In this document: positions 52,921 through 61,840 of the stretch, piece after piece
How positions within the stretch are numbered: the first letter of the stretch is position 1
How the letters are laid out: every line of letters starts with the position of its first letter
DNA from: Burkholderiales bacterium
Lineage (GTDB): Bacteria > Pseudomonadota > Gammaproteobacteria > Burkholderiales > Burkholderiaceae_C
Reading direction: 5' to 3'
Length of the DNA stretch: 64,000 nucleotides
NCBI GenBank assembly: GCA_021732385.1
Contig: JAKFVA010000016.1
Coordinates: forward strand, 82,369 to 146,368
The notes under the pieces: model-generated
Told to the model about the DNA's origin: nothing
What the model saw: the letters and a program-made list of their open reading frames with translations, nothing else
Databases searched by the model: none
Program-made: the position numbers and the translations under genes

Positions 52921-54603
52921 TCAATAGGCGTCCAGCACCGCGCCTAAACTGGCGCTGGAGGCATTGAAGGCAAATTTAGCCTGCACACCCCGCGTGTAGC
53001 GCGGCGCAGGGGCGCGCCAGGCGGCTCGGCGCTGGGCCAGTTCGGCGTCGCTCACATGCAGCTCCAGCAGCAACTGGCGTGAATCAATAGTGATGCTGTC
53101 ACCCTCATGCACCAGGGCAATCACACCGCCAGCTGCTGCCTCGGGTGCCACATGGCCTACCACCATGCCCCAGGTGCCGCCAGAAAAGCGGCCATCGGTA
53201 ATCAAGCCAACCGATTCGCCCAGCCCCGCGCCAATCAGCGCACCGGTGGGGGCCAGCATTTCGGGCATGCCGGGGCCGCCCTTGGGGCCGAGATAGCGCA
53301 GCACCATCACGTCGCCCGCCACTATCTTGCCGGCCAAGATGGCGGCCAGCGCCGATTGCTCGTCGTCAAACACCCGGGCCGGGCCGGTCATCACCGGGTT
53401 TTTCAGGCCGGTAATTTTGGCCACCGCGCCTTCGGGGCTGAGGTTGCCTTTCAAAATGGCCAGATGGCCCTGCGCGTACATGGGGTTGGAGATGGGGCGA
53501 ATCACGTCTTGGTCGGGGCGCGGCGCATCGGGCACGTCTTTCAGGACTTCGGCAATGGTTTGGCCGCTGATGGTTAGGCAGTCGCCGTGCAGCAGCCCGG
53601 CCACCAGCAAGGTTTTCATCACTTGCGGAATGCCGCCCGCTTTGTGCAAATCCACGGCGAGGTATTTGCCGCTGGGCTTCAAATCGCACAGCACCGGCGT
53701 TTTGACGCGCACGCGCTCAAAGTCGTCAATCGTCCACTCAACGCCTGCTGCGTGGGCAATGGCCAAAAAGTGCAGTACGGCATTGGTCGAGCCGCCCGTG
53801 GCCATGATGACGGCCACCGCGTTTTCGATGCTTTGGCGCGTCACGATGTCGCGCGGCTTGATGTCTTTTTTGACAGCTTCAATCAGCACGCGGGCTGACT
53901 CGGCGGCCGAGTTCATTTTCTCGTCGTGCGGATTGGCCATGGTGGACGAGTAGGGCAGGCTGATACCCAGCGCTTCAAACGAACTGCTCATGGTGTTGGC
54001 GGTGTACATACCGCCGCAAGAGCCCGGGCCGGGAATGGCGCGCATTTCAATCTCGCGCAGGTCAGCGTCGCTCAGCTTGCCCGCCGAATTTTGGCCCACG
54101 GCTTCAAACACGCTAACGATGTTCAGGTCTTGCCCCTGCCAGCGGCCCGGCAAAATGGTGCCGCCGTACACGTAAATGGCCGGCACGTTGGCGCGCAGCA
54201 TGCCCATCAGGCCGCCAGGCATGTTTTTGTCGCAGCCGCCGACCACCAGCACGCCGTCCATCCACTGGCCTTGCACGCAGGTTTCAATGCAGTCGCTGAT
54301 AACTTCGCGGCTGACCAGCGAATATTTCATGCCCTCGGTGCCCATGGCCATGCCGTCAGAGATGGTGGGTGTGCCAAATACCTGCGCCTTGCCCCCTGCT
54401 GCCTCAATAGCGGCAATGGCCGCATCGGCCAGCTTTTGCAGGCCGCTGTTGCATGGTGTGATGGTGCTGTGCCCGTTGGCCACGCCAATCATGGGTTTTT
54501 TGAAGTCCGCTTCCTGGTAGCCCATGGCGTAGTACATGGAGCGGTTGGGCGCGCGGGACTTGCCCTCGGTGATGTTTTTGCTGCGGGGGTTGGGGGTGTT
54601 CAT
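52921..54603 (-). CDS. ilvD: Dihydroxy-acid dehydratase IlvD
   Basis: IlvD dehydrates dihydroxy acids in valine, leucine and isoleucine synthesis using an iron-sulfur cluster. The 560-residue protein has cluster ligands in [12 protein letters not shown] and [26 protein letters not shown] near residue 48 giving the first Cys, and the catalytic Ser region [15 protein letters not shown] near the C-terminus. The ATG ([10 protein letters not shown]) matches the family; a longer frame reaches 51 codons upstream into the lgt promoter region and was rejected. It diverges from lgt. Confidence 0.96.
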   Translation of the reverse strand: MNTPNPRSKNITEGKSRAPNRSMYYAMGYQEADFKKPMIGVANGHSTITPCNSGLQKLADAAIAAIEAAGGKAQVFGTPTISDGMAMGTEGMKYSLVSREVISDCIETCVQGQWMDGVLVVGGCDKNMPGGLMGMLRANVPAIYVYGGTILPGRWQGQDLNIVSVFEAVGQNSAGKLSDADLREIEMRAIPGPGSCGGMYTANTMSSSFEALGISLPYSSTMANPHDEKMNSAAESARVLIEAVKKDIKPRDIVTRQSIENAVAVIMATGGSTNAVLHFLAIAHAAGVEWTIDDFERVRVKTPVLCDLKPSGKYLAVDLHKAGGIPQVMKTLLVAGLLHGDCLTISGQTIAEVLKDVPDAPRPDQDVIRPISNPMYAQGHLAILKGNLSPEGAVAKITGLKNPVMTGPARVFDDEQSALAAILAGKIVAGDVMVLRYLGPKGGPGMPEMLAPTGALIGAGLGESVGLITDGRFSGGTWGMVVGHVAPEAAAGGVIALVHEGDSITIDSRQLLLELHVSDAELAQRRAAWRAPAPRYTRGVQAKFAFNASSASLGAVLDAY

Positions 54604-54700
54604 GGCCTGAAAGCGTTTGGGGTTGTTGTGTGTTGCTGGCAGGATTTTAGTTGGGCCAGCGCAGCGCGCCTTGTCAACAGGCACTGCTACCATGCACGCC

Positions 54701-55552
54701 ATGTTGATGCACCCGCAAATTGACCCTGTCGCGCTCCAGCTTGGCCCGCTGGCCATTCATTGGTACGGCCTGTCGTACCTGATGGCGTTTGGCCTGTGCA
54801 TGTGGGCTGGTCTGCGCCGCATTCACCACGCGCCCTATGCCACCAGCGCGCCGCCACGCCCATGGACGCGGCTCGATATTGAAGACATTTTGTTTTTCAT
54901 TATTGTGGGGGTGGTCGCGGGCGGGCGCGTGGGTTACTGCCTGTTTTACAAGCCGCTGTACTACCTGAGCCACCCACTGGAGGTGTTTTTTGTCTGGCAG
55001 GGCGGCATGAGCTTTCATGGCGGGCTGATTGGCGTCATTATTGCCATGGTGTGGTTTGGTCGCAGCCGCGGTCGGGGGTTTTGGCAGGTGGCGGATTTTG
55101 TAGCGCCCTGCGTGCCGCCCGGGCTGGCCAGTGGCCGCGTGGGCAACTTTATAAACGGCGAGCTGTGGGGCCGTCTGGCACCCCCCGATTTGCCCTGGGG
55201 CATGGTGTTTCCAGGCAGCGGCACGCTGATGCCACGCCATCCATCTCAGGTTTACCAGTTCTTGCTGGAAGGTGTGCTGTTTTTCTTTCTGCTTTGGTTC
55301 TATGCCAAAAAACCGCGCAAAACCGGCCAGGTAGCTGCCGTGTTTTTGATCCTGTACGGCGTATTTCGCTTCAGTGCAGAGTATTTCCGCGAGCCTGATG
55401 CACACCTTGGCTATCTTGCGTTTGGTTGGACGCTGGGGCAATGGCTGTGCGTGCCCATGCTGATTGGCGGCGCAGCTATATGGTGGCTGGCGCACAAAGG
55501 CCGGTTGCCTGGCGCCATGGCTCAACCTTCAAGCGCCAGCTTGCGCAAGTAA
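54701..55552 (+). CDS. lgt: Prolipoprotein diacylglyceryl transferase Lgt
   Basis: Lgt transfers a diacylglyceryl group to the lipobox Cys of prolipoproteins in the inner membrane. The 283-residue protein starts [20 protein letters not shown]. It has the family signature [14 protein letters not shown] (about 145-158), with the essential Arg, HGGLIGV with the conserved His-Gly-Gly, and about seven membrane segments. Two ATG codons nearby (54692 and 54707) are alternatives. The adaptor lipoprotein of the RND pump would be one of its substrates. Confidence 0.95.
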   Translation: MLMHPQIDPVALQLGPLAIHWYGLSYLMAFGLCMWAGLRRIHHAPYATSAPPRPWTRLDIEDILFFIIVGVVAGGRVGYCLFYKPLYYLSHPLEVFFVWQGGMSFHGGLIGVIIAMVWFGRSRGRGFWQVADFVAPCVPPGLASGRVGNFINGELWGRLAPPDLPWGMVFPGSGTLMPRHPSQVYQFLLEGVLFFFLLWFYAKKPRKTGQVAAVFLILYGVFRFSAEYFREPDAHLGYLAFGWTLGQWLCVPMLIGGAAIWWLAHKGRLPGAMAQPSSASLRK

Positions 55553-55670
55553 AAAAGCGCGTGCTGTTGGTTTGAGCGTGGCTTAATCACACCCAGCCTT
55601 TAGCGTTGCCCAAACCCCACAGCAATTGCCACGGCGTCAATGCGATGCTGGCTTTGCTGCTGCATTGGTT

Positions 55671-55702
55671 TCATAATTAACTGTAATTACACGAAATTAT
55701 GA
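55671..55702 (+). promoter_or_regulatory. Inverted repeat over the start of the GntR gene
   Basis: TCATAATT and AATTATGA form a perfect 8-bp inverted repeat 16 bases apart, and the second half contains the ATG of the regulator. This suggests autoregulation of the malonate operon. Confidence 0.5.
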
Positions 55703-56367
55703 GACTGATCTCCAATTCCCTTCACGACGAAGTTGCCAGCCGGTTGCGCGATGCAATTTTCGCGGGTGAGTTTGCGCCCGGCAGCTTTCTGGATGAGGTG
55801 GCATTGGCTTCGCAATGGGCCATATCGCGTACGCCGCTGCGCGAAGCGCTCAAGGTGCTGACAGCAGAGGGCCTGGTGCGCCACGAGCCGCGCCGTGGCT
55901 GTTTTGTCTACCAAGTCACTGAGCAGGACCTGGACGATATTTTTCCCGTGATTGCGCTGCTGGAAGGGCGCTGCGCGTTTGAGGCTGCGCGCAACGCCAG
56001 TGACGCTGAACTGACGACACTGGACGCCCTGCACACCAAACTGCAGCAGCATGCCAAAGCCAAACGCATTGCCGAGTACTACAACACCAACTACGCCATT
56101 CACGAGGCCATCATTGCGCTGGCGGGCAACCGCTGGCTGGCGCTGGCCATTAACGACCTGCGCAAAATAGTGCGGTTGGCGCGCTTGCAGCAGTTGCGTG
56201 CGCCGGGTCGCCTGGAGCAAAGCCTTTCGGAACATATGGCGGTGTTTGCCGCGCTAAAGGCACGCGACAGCGAGGGCGCCGAGGCCGCCATGCGTACCCA
56301 CTTGCTGCGCCAACGTGCGGCGCTGCGTGAACTGGCACGCAGCCAACAATCAAGGCTGGCCTCATGA
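55699..56367 (+). CDS. GntR-family (FCD) regulator of the malonate operon
   Basis: The 222-residue protein has an N-terminal winged helix (LRDAIFAGEFAPGSFLDEVA and WAISRTPLREALKVL, about 12-55) and a C-terminal FCD ligand domain (about 75-210, with EYYNTNYAIHEAIIALAGN). FCD regulators bind small organic acids, so malonate or malonyl-CoA is a plausible ligand here by context. Its stop overlaps the start of the decarboxylase gene by four bases, giving translational coupling. It is likely the repressor of the five-gene operon. Confidence 0.87.
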   Translation: MRLISNSLHDEVASRLRDAIFAGEFAPGSFLDEVALASQWAISRTPLREALKVLTAEGLVRHEPRRGCFVYQVTEQDLDDIFPVIALLEGRCAFEAARNASDAELTTLDALHTKLQQHAKAKRIAEYYNTNYAIHEAIIALAGNRWLALAINDLRKIVRLARLQQLRAPGRLEQSLSEHMAVFAALKARDSEGAEAAMRTHLLRQRAALRELARSQQSRLAS

Positions 56368-57797
56368 ACGCGCCCGACTGGTTCCGGCGAAATATGCCCT
56401 TGCTGCGCAGCGCAGATGTATTGCAGCAAAAACCGGTTGTGATGCTTAAGAATACGGCTGCCAGTGATGCTGGCGTGGTAGCAGCCTCATCAGCGCCAGT
56501 GACTGCAAAGCCAGCGCCGCTTGCTGCACCTGCCCGCAGCACCGGCGAGCGGCTTGGCGCTACCTTGCGGCAAAAAGAAGAAGCGCTGTCGCCACGCGTA
56601 CTGCGCCGCACGCTGCATGAACTGGAACTGGTGGCGGACGAGAAAGTCAGCAAGTTTGAAGGTGGGCGTCGTGCCAAGGGCGTGGCAACCTGGTATGCCA
56701 AAGCCACGCCCGAGCAGCGCCGAGACGCCTGGTTGCTGATGAGTGAGCAGTTTGCGCCCGACGCCAAGAAGGTCAAGGCCGCGCGCGAGCAATACGATGC
56801 GGCGCAAGGCACGCCAGAAGAGGGCCAGGCTGAAATTCGTTTGCGCAAGGCCTTTCAGTCGCCACGCACGCGGCTTTTGCAGCGCTTCTCGGTGTTCCCG
56901 GAAGGGCTGCGTTTCTTGCTGGACATGCGGGCTGAGTGGCTGCCACAACTCAAGACCGAAAAACGCCTGCTGGCGCTGGATGCTGAACTGGAAAGCTTGT
57001 TTGCCAACTGGTTTGACGTGGCCTTTTTGGAGCTGCGCCGCATTAGTTGGGATTCGCCCGCTTCGCTGATTGAAAAACTGATTCAGTACGAGGCAGTGCA
57101 CGCCATCAAGGGTTGGGCCGACGTTAAAAACCGGCTTGATTCTGACCGCCGCTGCTACGGTTTCTTTCACCCTCGGCTGCCTAACGAGCCGTTGATTTTT
57201 GTTGAGGTGGCACTGACAGACAGCATCAGCCCTTGCATCACACCGCTGCTCGATGAGTCTGCCGCTTTGGCTGATTTGAAAAACGCCACCACCGCTATTT
57301 TTTATTCCATCAACAACACCCAGGTTGGCCTGCGCGGCGTTACTTTTGGCGACTCCTTGATCAAGCGGGTGGTGGAAACGCTCAAGGCCGAATTTCCAAA
57401 GCTCAAAACTTTTTCCACACTCTCGCCCATACCTGGCCTGCGCAGCTGGCTGGGAAAAAATTCGCCCGAGCTGGTCAAGCCATTGCAAGAGGCCGATCTG
57501 TCGGCGCTGGATGAAAAATCCCCGCTGCGCCAAACGCTGATGCGGCAGGCTGCGCACTATCTGGGTCGGGAAATGACGGATGGCAAACCATTGGACTCCG
57601 TGGCACGCTTTCACCTTGGGAACGGCGCGCGTATCGAGCGGCTTAACTGGGCGGGCGATCCATCGGCCAATGGCATGCGCCAATCGTATGGTTTGATGGT
57701 GAACTACGTATATGACCTTAAAAAACTCGACAAGCATCGCGGTATGCTGGCGTTAGGCCAAGTGGCGGTGTCTGGAGACATCAGCAGCCTTTTTTGA
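56364..57797 (+). CDS. matA: Malonyl-CoA decarboxylase
   Basis: This enzyme converts malonyl-CoA to acetyl-CoA and CO2. The 477-residue protein has the family pattern: helical N-terminal domain (about 60-200), then the GNAT-like catalytic part with YGFFHPRLPNEPLIFVEVAL, GLRGVTFGDSLIKRVVE, FSTLSPIPGLRSWL (Ser-Pro motif) and the late FHLGNGARIERLNW with the catalytic His. It is the second gene of the operon and pairs functionally with the malonyl-CoA synthetase at the end. Confidence 0.92.
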   Translation: MNAPDWFRRNMPLLRSADVLQQKPVVMLKNTAASDAGVVAASSAPVTAKPAPLAAPARSTGERLGATLRQKEEALSPRVLRRTLHELELVADEKVSKFEGGRRAKGVATWYAKATPEQRRDAWLLMSEQFAPDAKKVKAAREQYDAAQGTPEEGQAEIRLRKAFQSPRTRLLQRFSVFPEGLRFLLDMRAEWLPQLKTEKRLLALDAELESLFANWFDVAFLELRRISWDSPASLIEKLIQYEAVHAIKGWADVKNRLDSDRRCYGFFHPRLPNEPLIFVEVALTDSISPCITPLLDESAALADLKNATTAIFYSINNTQVGLRGVTFGDSLIKRVVETLKAEFPKLKTFSTLSPIPGLRSWLGKNSPELVKPLQEADLSALDEKSPLRQTLMRQAAHYLGREMTDGKPLDSVARFHLGNGARIERLNWAGDPSANGMRQSYGLMVNYVYDLKKLDKHRGMLALGQVAVSGDISSLF

Positions 57798-57874
57798 AAT
57801 CAAAGCCATGCGGGTCAAACTTTAATCAAGCTGCATGCTGGCAGCACGAATAAACCTATAACCGGAGACAAAAG

Positions 57875-58897
57875 ATGACTTTCAATCGACGCAATTTTCT
57901 ACAGCACTCTGCGCGCTTTACAGGGCTGGCAGCAGCGCATGGCGCAGGCATAGCGGCCTTGTCTGTGGCTACCAGCCCACTGGCACACGCCCAGTCGGCC
58001 TGGCCTGCCAAACCTGTCACACTGGTTGTGCCTTTTCCCGCTGGTGGCGGTACCGACACTTTCGCGCGGCCGCTGTCAGCGCAGTTCAGCCGATTGACTG
58101 GCAAGCAGCTCATTATTGACAACCGGGGTGGTGCCGGCGGCACGCTGGGCGCAGGTGTGGCAGCCAAAGCCGCACCCGATGGCTACACCTTGTTTATGGG
58201 GGCCGTGCACCACGCCATTGCACCGTCCATCTACCCCAAGCTGGATTACGACATTGAAAAAGATTTCATTCCGTTGGCGCTGGTGGCCAGCGTGCCGCAG
58301 GTGCTGGTGGTCAGCCCCCGGCGCGTGCCCTCGGCGGACTTCAAGTCCTTTTTGCAACTGGTCAAAAGCAGTCCAGGCAAACTCAACTACGGCTCGGCTG
58401 GTAACGGCACCTCACACCACATGGCGGGCGAGTTGTTCAAGCAGCAGACCGGCACTTTTATTACCCATATCCCGTACCGCGGCGCTGGCCCCGCATTGCA
58501 GGACTTAATCAGCGGCAACGTAGACATGATGTTTGACGGCCTGGGTTCATCGGCTGCGCATATCAAGGGCGGGCGCATCAAGGCGCTGATGGTTTCGGGC
58601 ACCAAGCGCAGCCCGGCGTTTCCCGATGTGCCGTGTGCAGCCGAGTTGGGCTTGCCCGAGTACACCGTATCCACCTGGTATGGCATCTGGGCACCCAAGG
58701 GCACACCCGCCGATGTGCAGGCGCGTGCGGCCGAAGAAATCCGCCGCTCAGGCACCAGCGAAGAAAACAAGGCCGTGTGGGCCAGCAACGGCGCAGAATT
58801 CAGCGGCTTTACGCCGCCTCAGTTTGCCAGCTTTGTCAGTGCCGAAGTCAAGCGCTGGGCGGTGGTGGTCAAAGCCTCGGGCACCAAACTCGAATAA
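57875..58897 (+). CDS. Bug-family periplasmic solute receptor
   Basis: The 340-residue protein has a twin-arginine-like signal (FNRRNFLQHSARFTGLAAA, then a hydrophobic run to PLAHAQ near residue 39). The mature part matches the Bug/TctC receptors: WPAKPVTLVVPFPAGGGTDT, AAKAAPDGYTLFMGA, KLNYGSAGNGTSHHMAGELF and HIPYRGAGPALQDLISG. Members bind carboxylates. In this operon it probably captures malonate, although no TctAB membrane partners are encoded nearby. Confidence 0.9.
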   Translation: MTFNRRNFLQHSARFTGLAAAHGAGIAALSVATSPLAHAQSAWPAKPVTLVVPFPAGGGTDTFARPLSAQFSRLTGKQLIIDNRGGAGGTLGAGVAAKAAPDGYTLFMGAVHHAIAPSIYPKLDYDIEKDFIPLALVASVPQVLVVSPRRVPSADFKSFLQLVKSSPGKLNYGSAGNGTSHHMAGELFKQQTGTFITHIPYRGAGPALQDLISGNVDMMFDGLGSSAAHIKGGRIKALMVSGTKRSPAFPDVPCAAELGLPEYTVSTWYGIWAPKGTPADVQARAAEEIRRSGTSEENKAVWASNGAEFSGFTPPQFASFVSAEVKRWAVVVKASGTKLE

Positions 58898-58912
58898 GGC
58901 ACGCGCCGCCGC

Positions 58913-59677
58913 ATGACTGGTCGTATTCAACTTCGCCATCAAGACGGCATTGCCTTTGTCACGCTCAGTCATCCGGGCAAACTGAACGCCATGTCGCGCG
59001 CTATGTGGCGTGACCTCAAGGCCGTGTTTGAGAAACTTCAAGCCGGGGATGCGCGTTGTGTTGTGGTGCAGGGGGAGGGTGGCAATTTTTGCGCCGGGGG
59101 CGATATTGCCGAATACCCAGAATTTCGTTTTTCCGAGGCCAGTTTGCGTAACTTTCATGAGCACGGGGTATGGGGCGGCTTGCAAGCCATGCTCAATTGC
59201 GATGTGCCTCTGGTAGCGCAAATAGACGGTGTCTGCATGGGCGCTGGCCTGGAGATTGCGGCGTGTTGCGATGTCCGCGTTGCTGGCACATCAGCCCGCT
59301 TTGGCGCGCCGATAGCCAAGCTGGGGTTCCCCATGGCCCCGCGTGAAGCGCAGTTGCTGCTGCGTACAGCGGGCGAGCTAACGGCGCGCGAACTGCTGTT
59401 GCAGGCGGTTGTGCTGGATGCCGCGACCATGGCTCAACGCGGTTTTTTAAATAGCGCGGTAGCCGACAGCCAAGTGGCCAGCACAGCCCTGCTAAGCGCC
59501 CAGCGCATTACTGGCCTGGCGCCGCAGGCTGCGCGCCAAAACAAGCAAACCCTGCGTGCGCTTAACCAGCCCAAAGCTGCAGATACCGCACTGCCTGATG
59601 CCTACCGCTACGCTGCAAGCGCCGAGCACCAAGAAGGCATCAACGCCTTTCTGAACAAACGCCAACCCGTTTTTTAA
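58913..59677 (+). CDS. Enoyl-CoA hydratase/isomerase family protein
   Basis: The 254-residue crotonase-fold protein has LSHPGKLNAMSRAMW at about 19-33, NFCAGGDIAEYPEF (oxyanion hole, about 58-71) and QIDGVCMGAGLEIAACCDVR (about 102-121). FGAPIAKLGFPMAPREA contains the region where a catalytic Glu normally sits; here PMAPREAQ. Its reaction in a malonate operon is not obvious; a decarboxylase-like or thioesterase-like activity is possible. It starts 16 bases after the receptor gene. Confidence 0.85.
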   Translation: MTGRIQLRHQDGIAFVTLSHPGKLNAMSRAMWRDLKAVFEKLQAGDARCVVVQGEGGNFCAGGDIAEYPEFRFSEASLRNFHEHGVWGGLQAMLNCDVPLVAQIDGVCMGAGLEIAACCDVRVAGTSARFGAPIAKLGFPMAPREAQLLLRTAGELTARELLLQAVVLDAATMAQRGFLNSAVADSQVASTALLSAQRITGLAPQAARQNKQTLRALNQPKAADTALPDAYRYAASAEHQEGINAFLNKRQPVF

Positions 59678-59681
59678 ATCC

Positions 59682-61223
59682 ATGAGCCATTCCAATTTGT
59701 ACGCCGCCTTACGCGCTGGTTTTCCGGCCAATCTGGACAGCACTGCCGTTGAAACCGATGTAGGTCTGCACTACAGCTGGCGCGACCTGGAGCGTGCCAG
59801 CGCCATGCTGGCCAATTTGCTTCATTCGCTTGATTTGCCACCTGCATCGCGCATTGCCGTGCAGGTGGAAAAATCGGTTGAGGCATTGATGCTGTATTTG
59901 GCCACGCTGCGCACAGGCCATGTTTTTTTGCCGCTGAACACGGCTTATCAAAGCGCCGAGATTGAATACTTCATCGGCGACGCGCAGCCCGCTGTGGTGG
60001 TATGCAGTGGCAAAAATTTTGGCTGGGTCAGCAAGCTGGCTTTCAAGGCGGGTACGCAAAACGTATTTACGCTCAATGATGACCGCACAGGCTCGTTGCT
60101 GGAGCGCGCCGTGCATTGCAGCGACCAGCATGCGGCAGTGCAGCGCGGCAGCGACGACCTGGCCGCAATTTTGTACACCAGCGGCACCACCGGCCGCAGC
60201 AAGGGCGCGATGCTCACGCACGGCAATTTGCTGTCCAACGCGCAAGTGCTGAAAGACTATTGGGGCTGGCGACCGCAGGGCGAGGGCGCGGATGTGTTGA
60301 TCCACGCGCTGCCGATTTTTCATGTGCACGGCTTGTTTGTCGCCATCCACGGCGCGCTGCTCAGCGGCAGCAAGATGCTGTGGATGGCCAGGTTTGAGCC
60401 CAAGCAAGTGGTGGCCTGGCTGCCGCGTGCCACGGTCTTCATGGGCGTGCCTACGTTGTATGTGCGCCTGCTGGCCGAGCCCACGCTCACGCGGGAAACC
60501 TGCCGCCAGATGCGCTTGTTTGTCGCCGGTTCTGCGCCACTGTTGCTGGAGACCTTCAAGCACTGGCAGGAGCGCACAGGCCACACGATTTTGGAGCGCT
60601 ACGGCATGAGCGAAACCGCCATGCTCACTTCCAACCCCTACCTGGCAGCTGACGGCCCCCGGCGCGGCGGCACCGTGGGCTTGCCCCTGCCGGGCGTGGG
60701 CTTGCGCGTGCAGGATGAGGCGGGCCAGCCGCTGCCACCGGGCGAGATTGGCGGCATCGAAGTGCGCGGCCCCAATGTCTTCCCAGGCTACTGGCGCATG
60801 CCCGAAAAAACCGCGCAGGAGTTCACCGCTGACGGTTGGTTCAAAACCGGTGACGTCGGCAAGATTGATGAGCACGGCTATGTGCACATCGTCGGCCGCA
60901 GCAAAGACCTCATCATCAGCGGCGGCTACAACGTCTACCCGGCCGAGATCGAAGGCTATTTGAATGAGCTGCCGGGCGTGGCCGAGAGCGCCGTCGTTGG
61001 CGTGCCGCACCCAGACTTTGGCGAGGTCGGCGTGGCCGTGGTGGTGGCCAAGCCCGACGCCCAGCCCGACGCCGATGCCCTGCTGGCCAGCCTGAAGGCC
61101 CGGCTGGCCAACTTCAAAATCCCCAAGCGCTGCTTTGTGGTGCCGGAGCTGCCGCGCAACACGATGGGGAAGGTGCAGAAGAATCTGCTGCGGGACAAGT
61201 ACGCCGGTTTGTTTGCGGGTTAG
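59682..61223 (+). CDS. matB: Malonyl-CoA synthetase MatB
   Basis: MatB joins malonate and CoA with ATP to give malonyl-CoA. The 513-residue acyl-CoA synthetase has the AMP-binding motif YTSGTTGRSKGAMLTHGN (about 166-183), ERYGMSETAML, WFKTGDVGKIDEHGYVHIVG (about 386-405) and the C-terminal PRNTMGKVQKNLLRDKY. The order with malonyl-CoA decarboxylase gives a complete route malonate to acetyl-CoA. It starts four bases after the hydratase stop. Specificity for malonate is inferred from context and resemblance. Confidence 0.9.
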   Translation: MSHSNLYAALRAGFPANLDSTAVETDVGLHYSWRDLERASAMLANLLHSLDLPPASRIAVQVEKSVEALMLYLATLRTGHVFLPLNTAYQSAEIEYFIGDAQPAVVVCSGKNFGWVSKLAFKAGTQNVFTLNDDRTGSLLERAVHCSDQHAAVQRGSDDLAAILYTSGTTGRSKGAMLTHGNLLSNAQVLKDYWGWRPQGEGADVLIHALPIFHVHGLFVAIHGALLSGSKMLWMARFEPKQVVAWLPRATVFMGVPTLYVRLLAEPTLTRETCRQMRLFVAGSAPLLLETFKHWQERTGHTILERYGMSETAMLTSNPYLAADGPRRGGTVGLPLPGVGLRVQDEAGQPLPPGEIGGIEVRGPNVFPGYWRMPEKTAQEFTADGWFKTGDVGKIDEHGYVHIVGRSKDLIISGGYNVYPAEIEGYLNELPGVAESAVVGVPHPDFGEVGVAVVVAKPDAQPDADALLASLKARLANFKIPKRCFVVPELPRNTMGKVQKNLLRDKYAGLFAG

Positions 61224-61235
61224 GGGTTCAAATCG

Positions 61236-61544
61236 CTACGCCGCAACCTGCTCCCGAGCCAGCACCTGGCGCTGAATGTCGCCGATTGTCGGGAGAGTCT
61301 TCAAGTCGTAGTTGGCCTGCATAGCCAGCCAGGACGCCGCGTCGCCGCCAAAGTATTGGGCGAGCCGGGCCGCTGTGTCGGCCGTAACGGCACGACGCTC
61401 TTTGACGATCTCGTGGATACGTGTTGCGGGCACGCTAAGCGAAACCGAAAGAGCGTTGACGCTGAGCCCGAGCGGAACCAGATAGTCCTCGCGGAGCACT
61501 TCGCCCGGATGGACCGGGCGCATGCGATTGATCAGACGTGCCAT
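61236..61544 (-). CDS. higA: HigA-type antitoxin (XRE family)
   Basis: The 102-residue protein has the HigA pattern: RMRPVHPGEVLREDYLVPLG, then an XRE helix-turn-helix (NALSVSLSVPATRIHEIVKE) and RRAVTADTAARLAQYFGGDA. The final part (SWLAMQANYDLKTL) is also typical. The ATG (MARLINRM) is used, not the longer frame, because the extension reads through the toxin remnant out of frame. Normally higB precedes higA in the operon; here only the last part of higB survives, so HigA is probably an orphan. Confidence 0.88.
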   Translation of the reverse strand: MARLINRMRPVHPGEVLREDYLVPLGLSVNALSVSLSVPATRIHEIVKERRAVTADTAARLAQYFGGDAASWLAMQANYDLKTLPTIGDIQRQVLAREQVAA

Positions 61545-61554
61545 ATGGATTCCT

Positions 61555-61680
61555 TCAGTGATAGTCCACGATCTCGACGTTGACAGGGCCAACGCCTGAC
61601 CATACGAAACAGATTCGCCATTGGTCGTTGATGCGAACGCCCAGGTTATCCGGCGCCGGAGCGCGAAGCGCGGACGGTAC
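61555..61680 (-). pseudogene. HigB toxin, C-terminal remnant
   Basis: On the minus strand, VRINDQWRICFVW and a final VEIVDYH, ending in TGA 11 bases before higA, are the unmistakable end of a HigB/RelE-type toxin. Upstream the frame passes into the attC-like hairpin and meets a stop, so the first half of the toxin is gone. About 40 residues remain at most. Confidence 0.8.
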
Positions 61681-61747
61681 CAAAATGGGCCATCAAAATC
61701 GCGAAGCGATGGCCCATGTTGGCGTCCGCGTTGAACCGCCAATTAGG
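61665..61747 (+). other. attC-like hairpin upstream of the restriction-modification pair
   Basis: Long nested arms pair: GCGGACG / CGTCCGC, CCAA / TTGG, and TGGGCCATC / GATGGCCCA around a loop. GTTGAACCGCC and ATTAGGC (61741-61747, one base off GTTAGGC) follow. The left outer box is not recognisable, being replaced by higB remnant sequence. Confidence 0.65.
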
Positions 61748-61840
61748 CTGGCGAATAATGCTGCGGTGGTTGAGTTGATTCAACGTAATTGTTCCTCAAC
61801 CCTAGTCGGCGCAGCCAAGGTAGGACGAACCTGATTCTTA

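Noticed and set aside
61236..61742. A 168-residue form of HigA starting far upstream
   Set aside because: The extra 66 residues read the higB remnant and the attC-like hairpin in another frame; the internal ATG matches the HigA family start.
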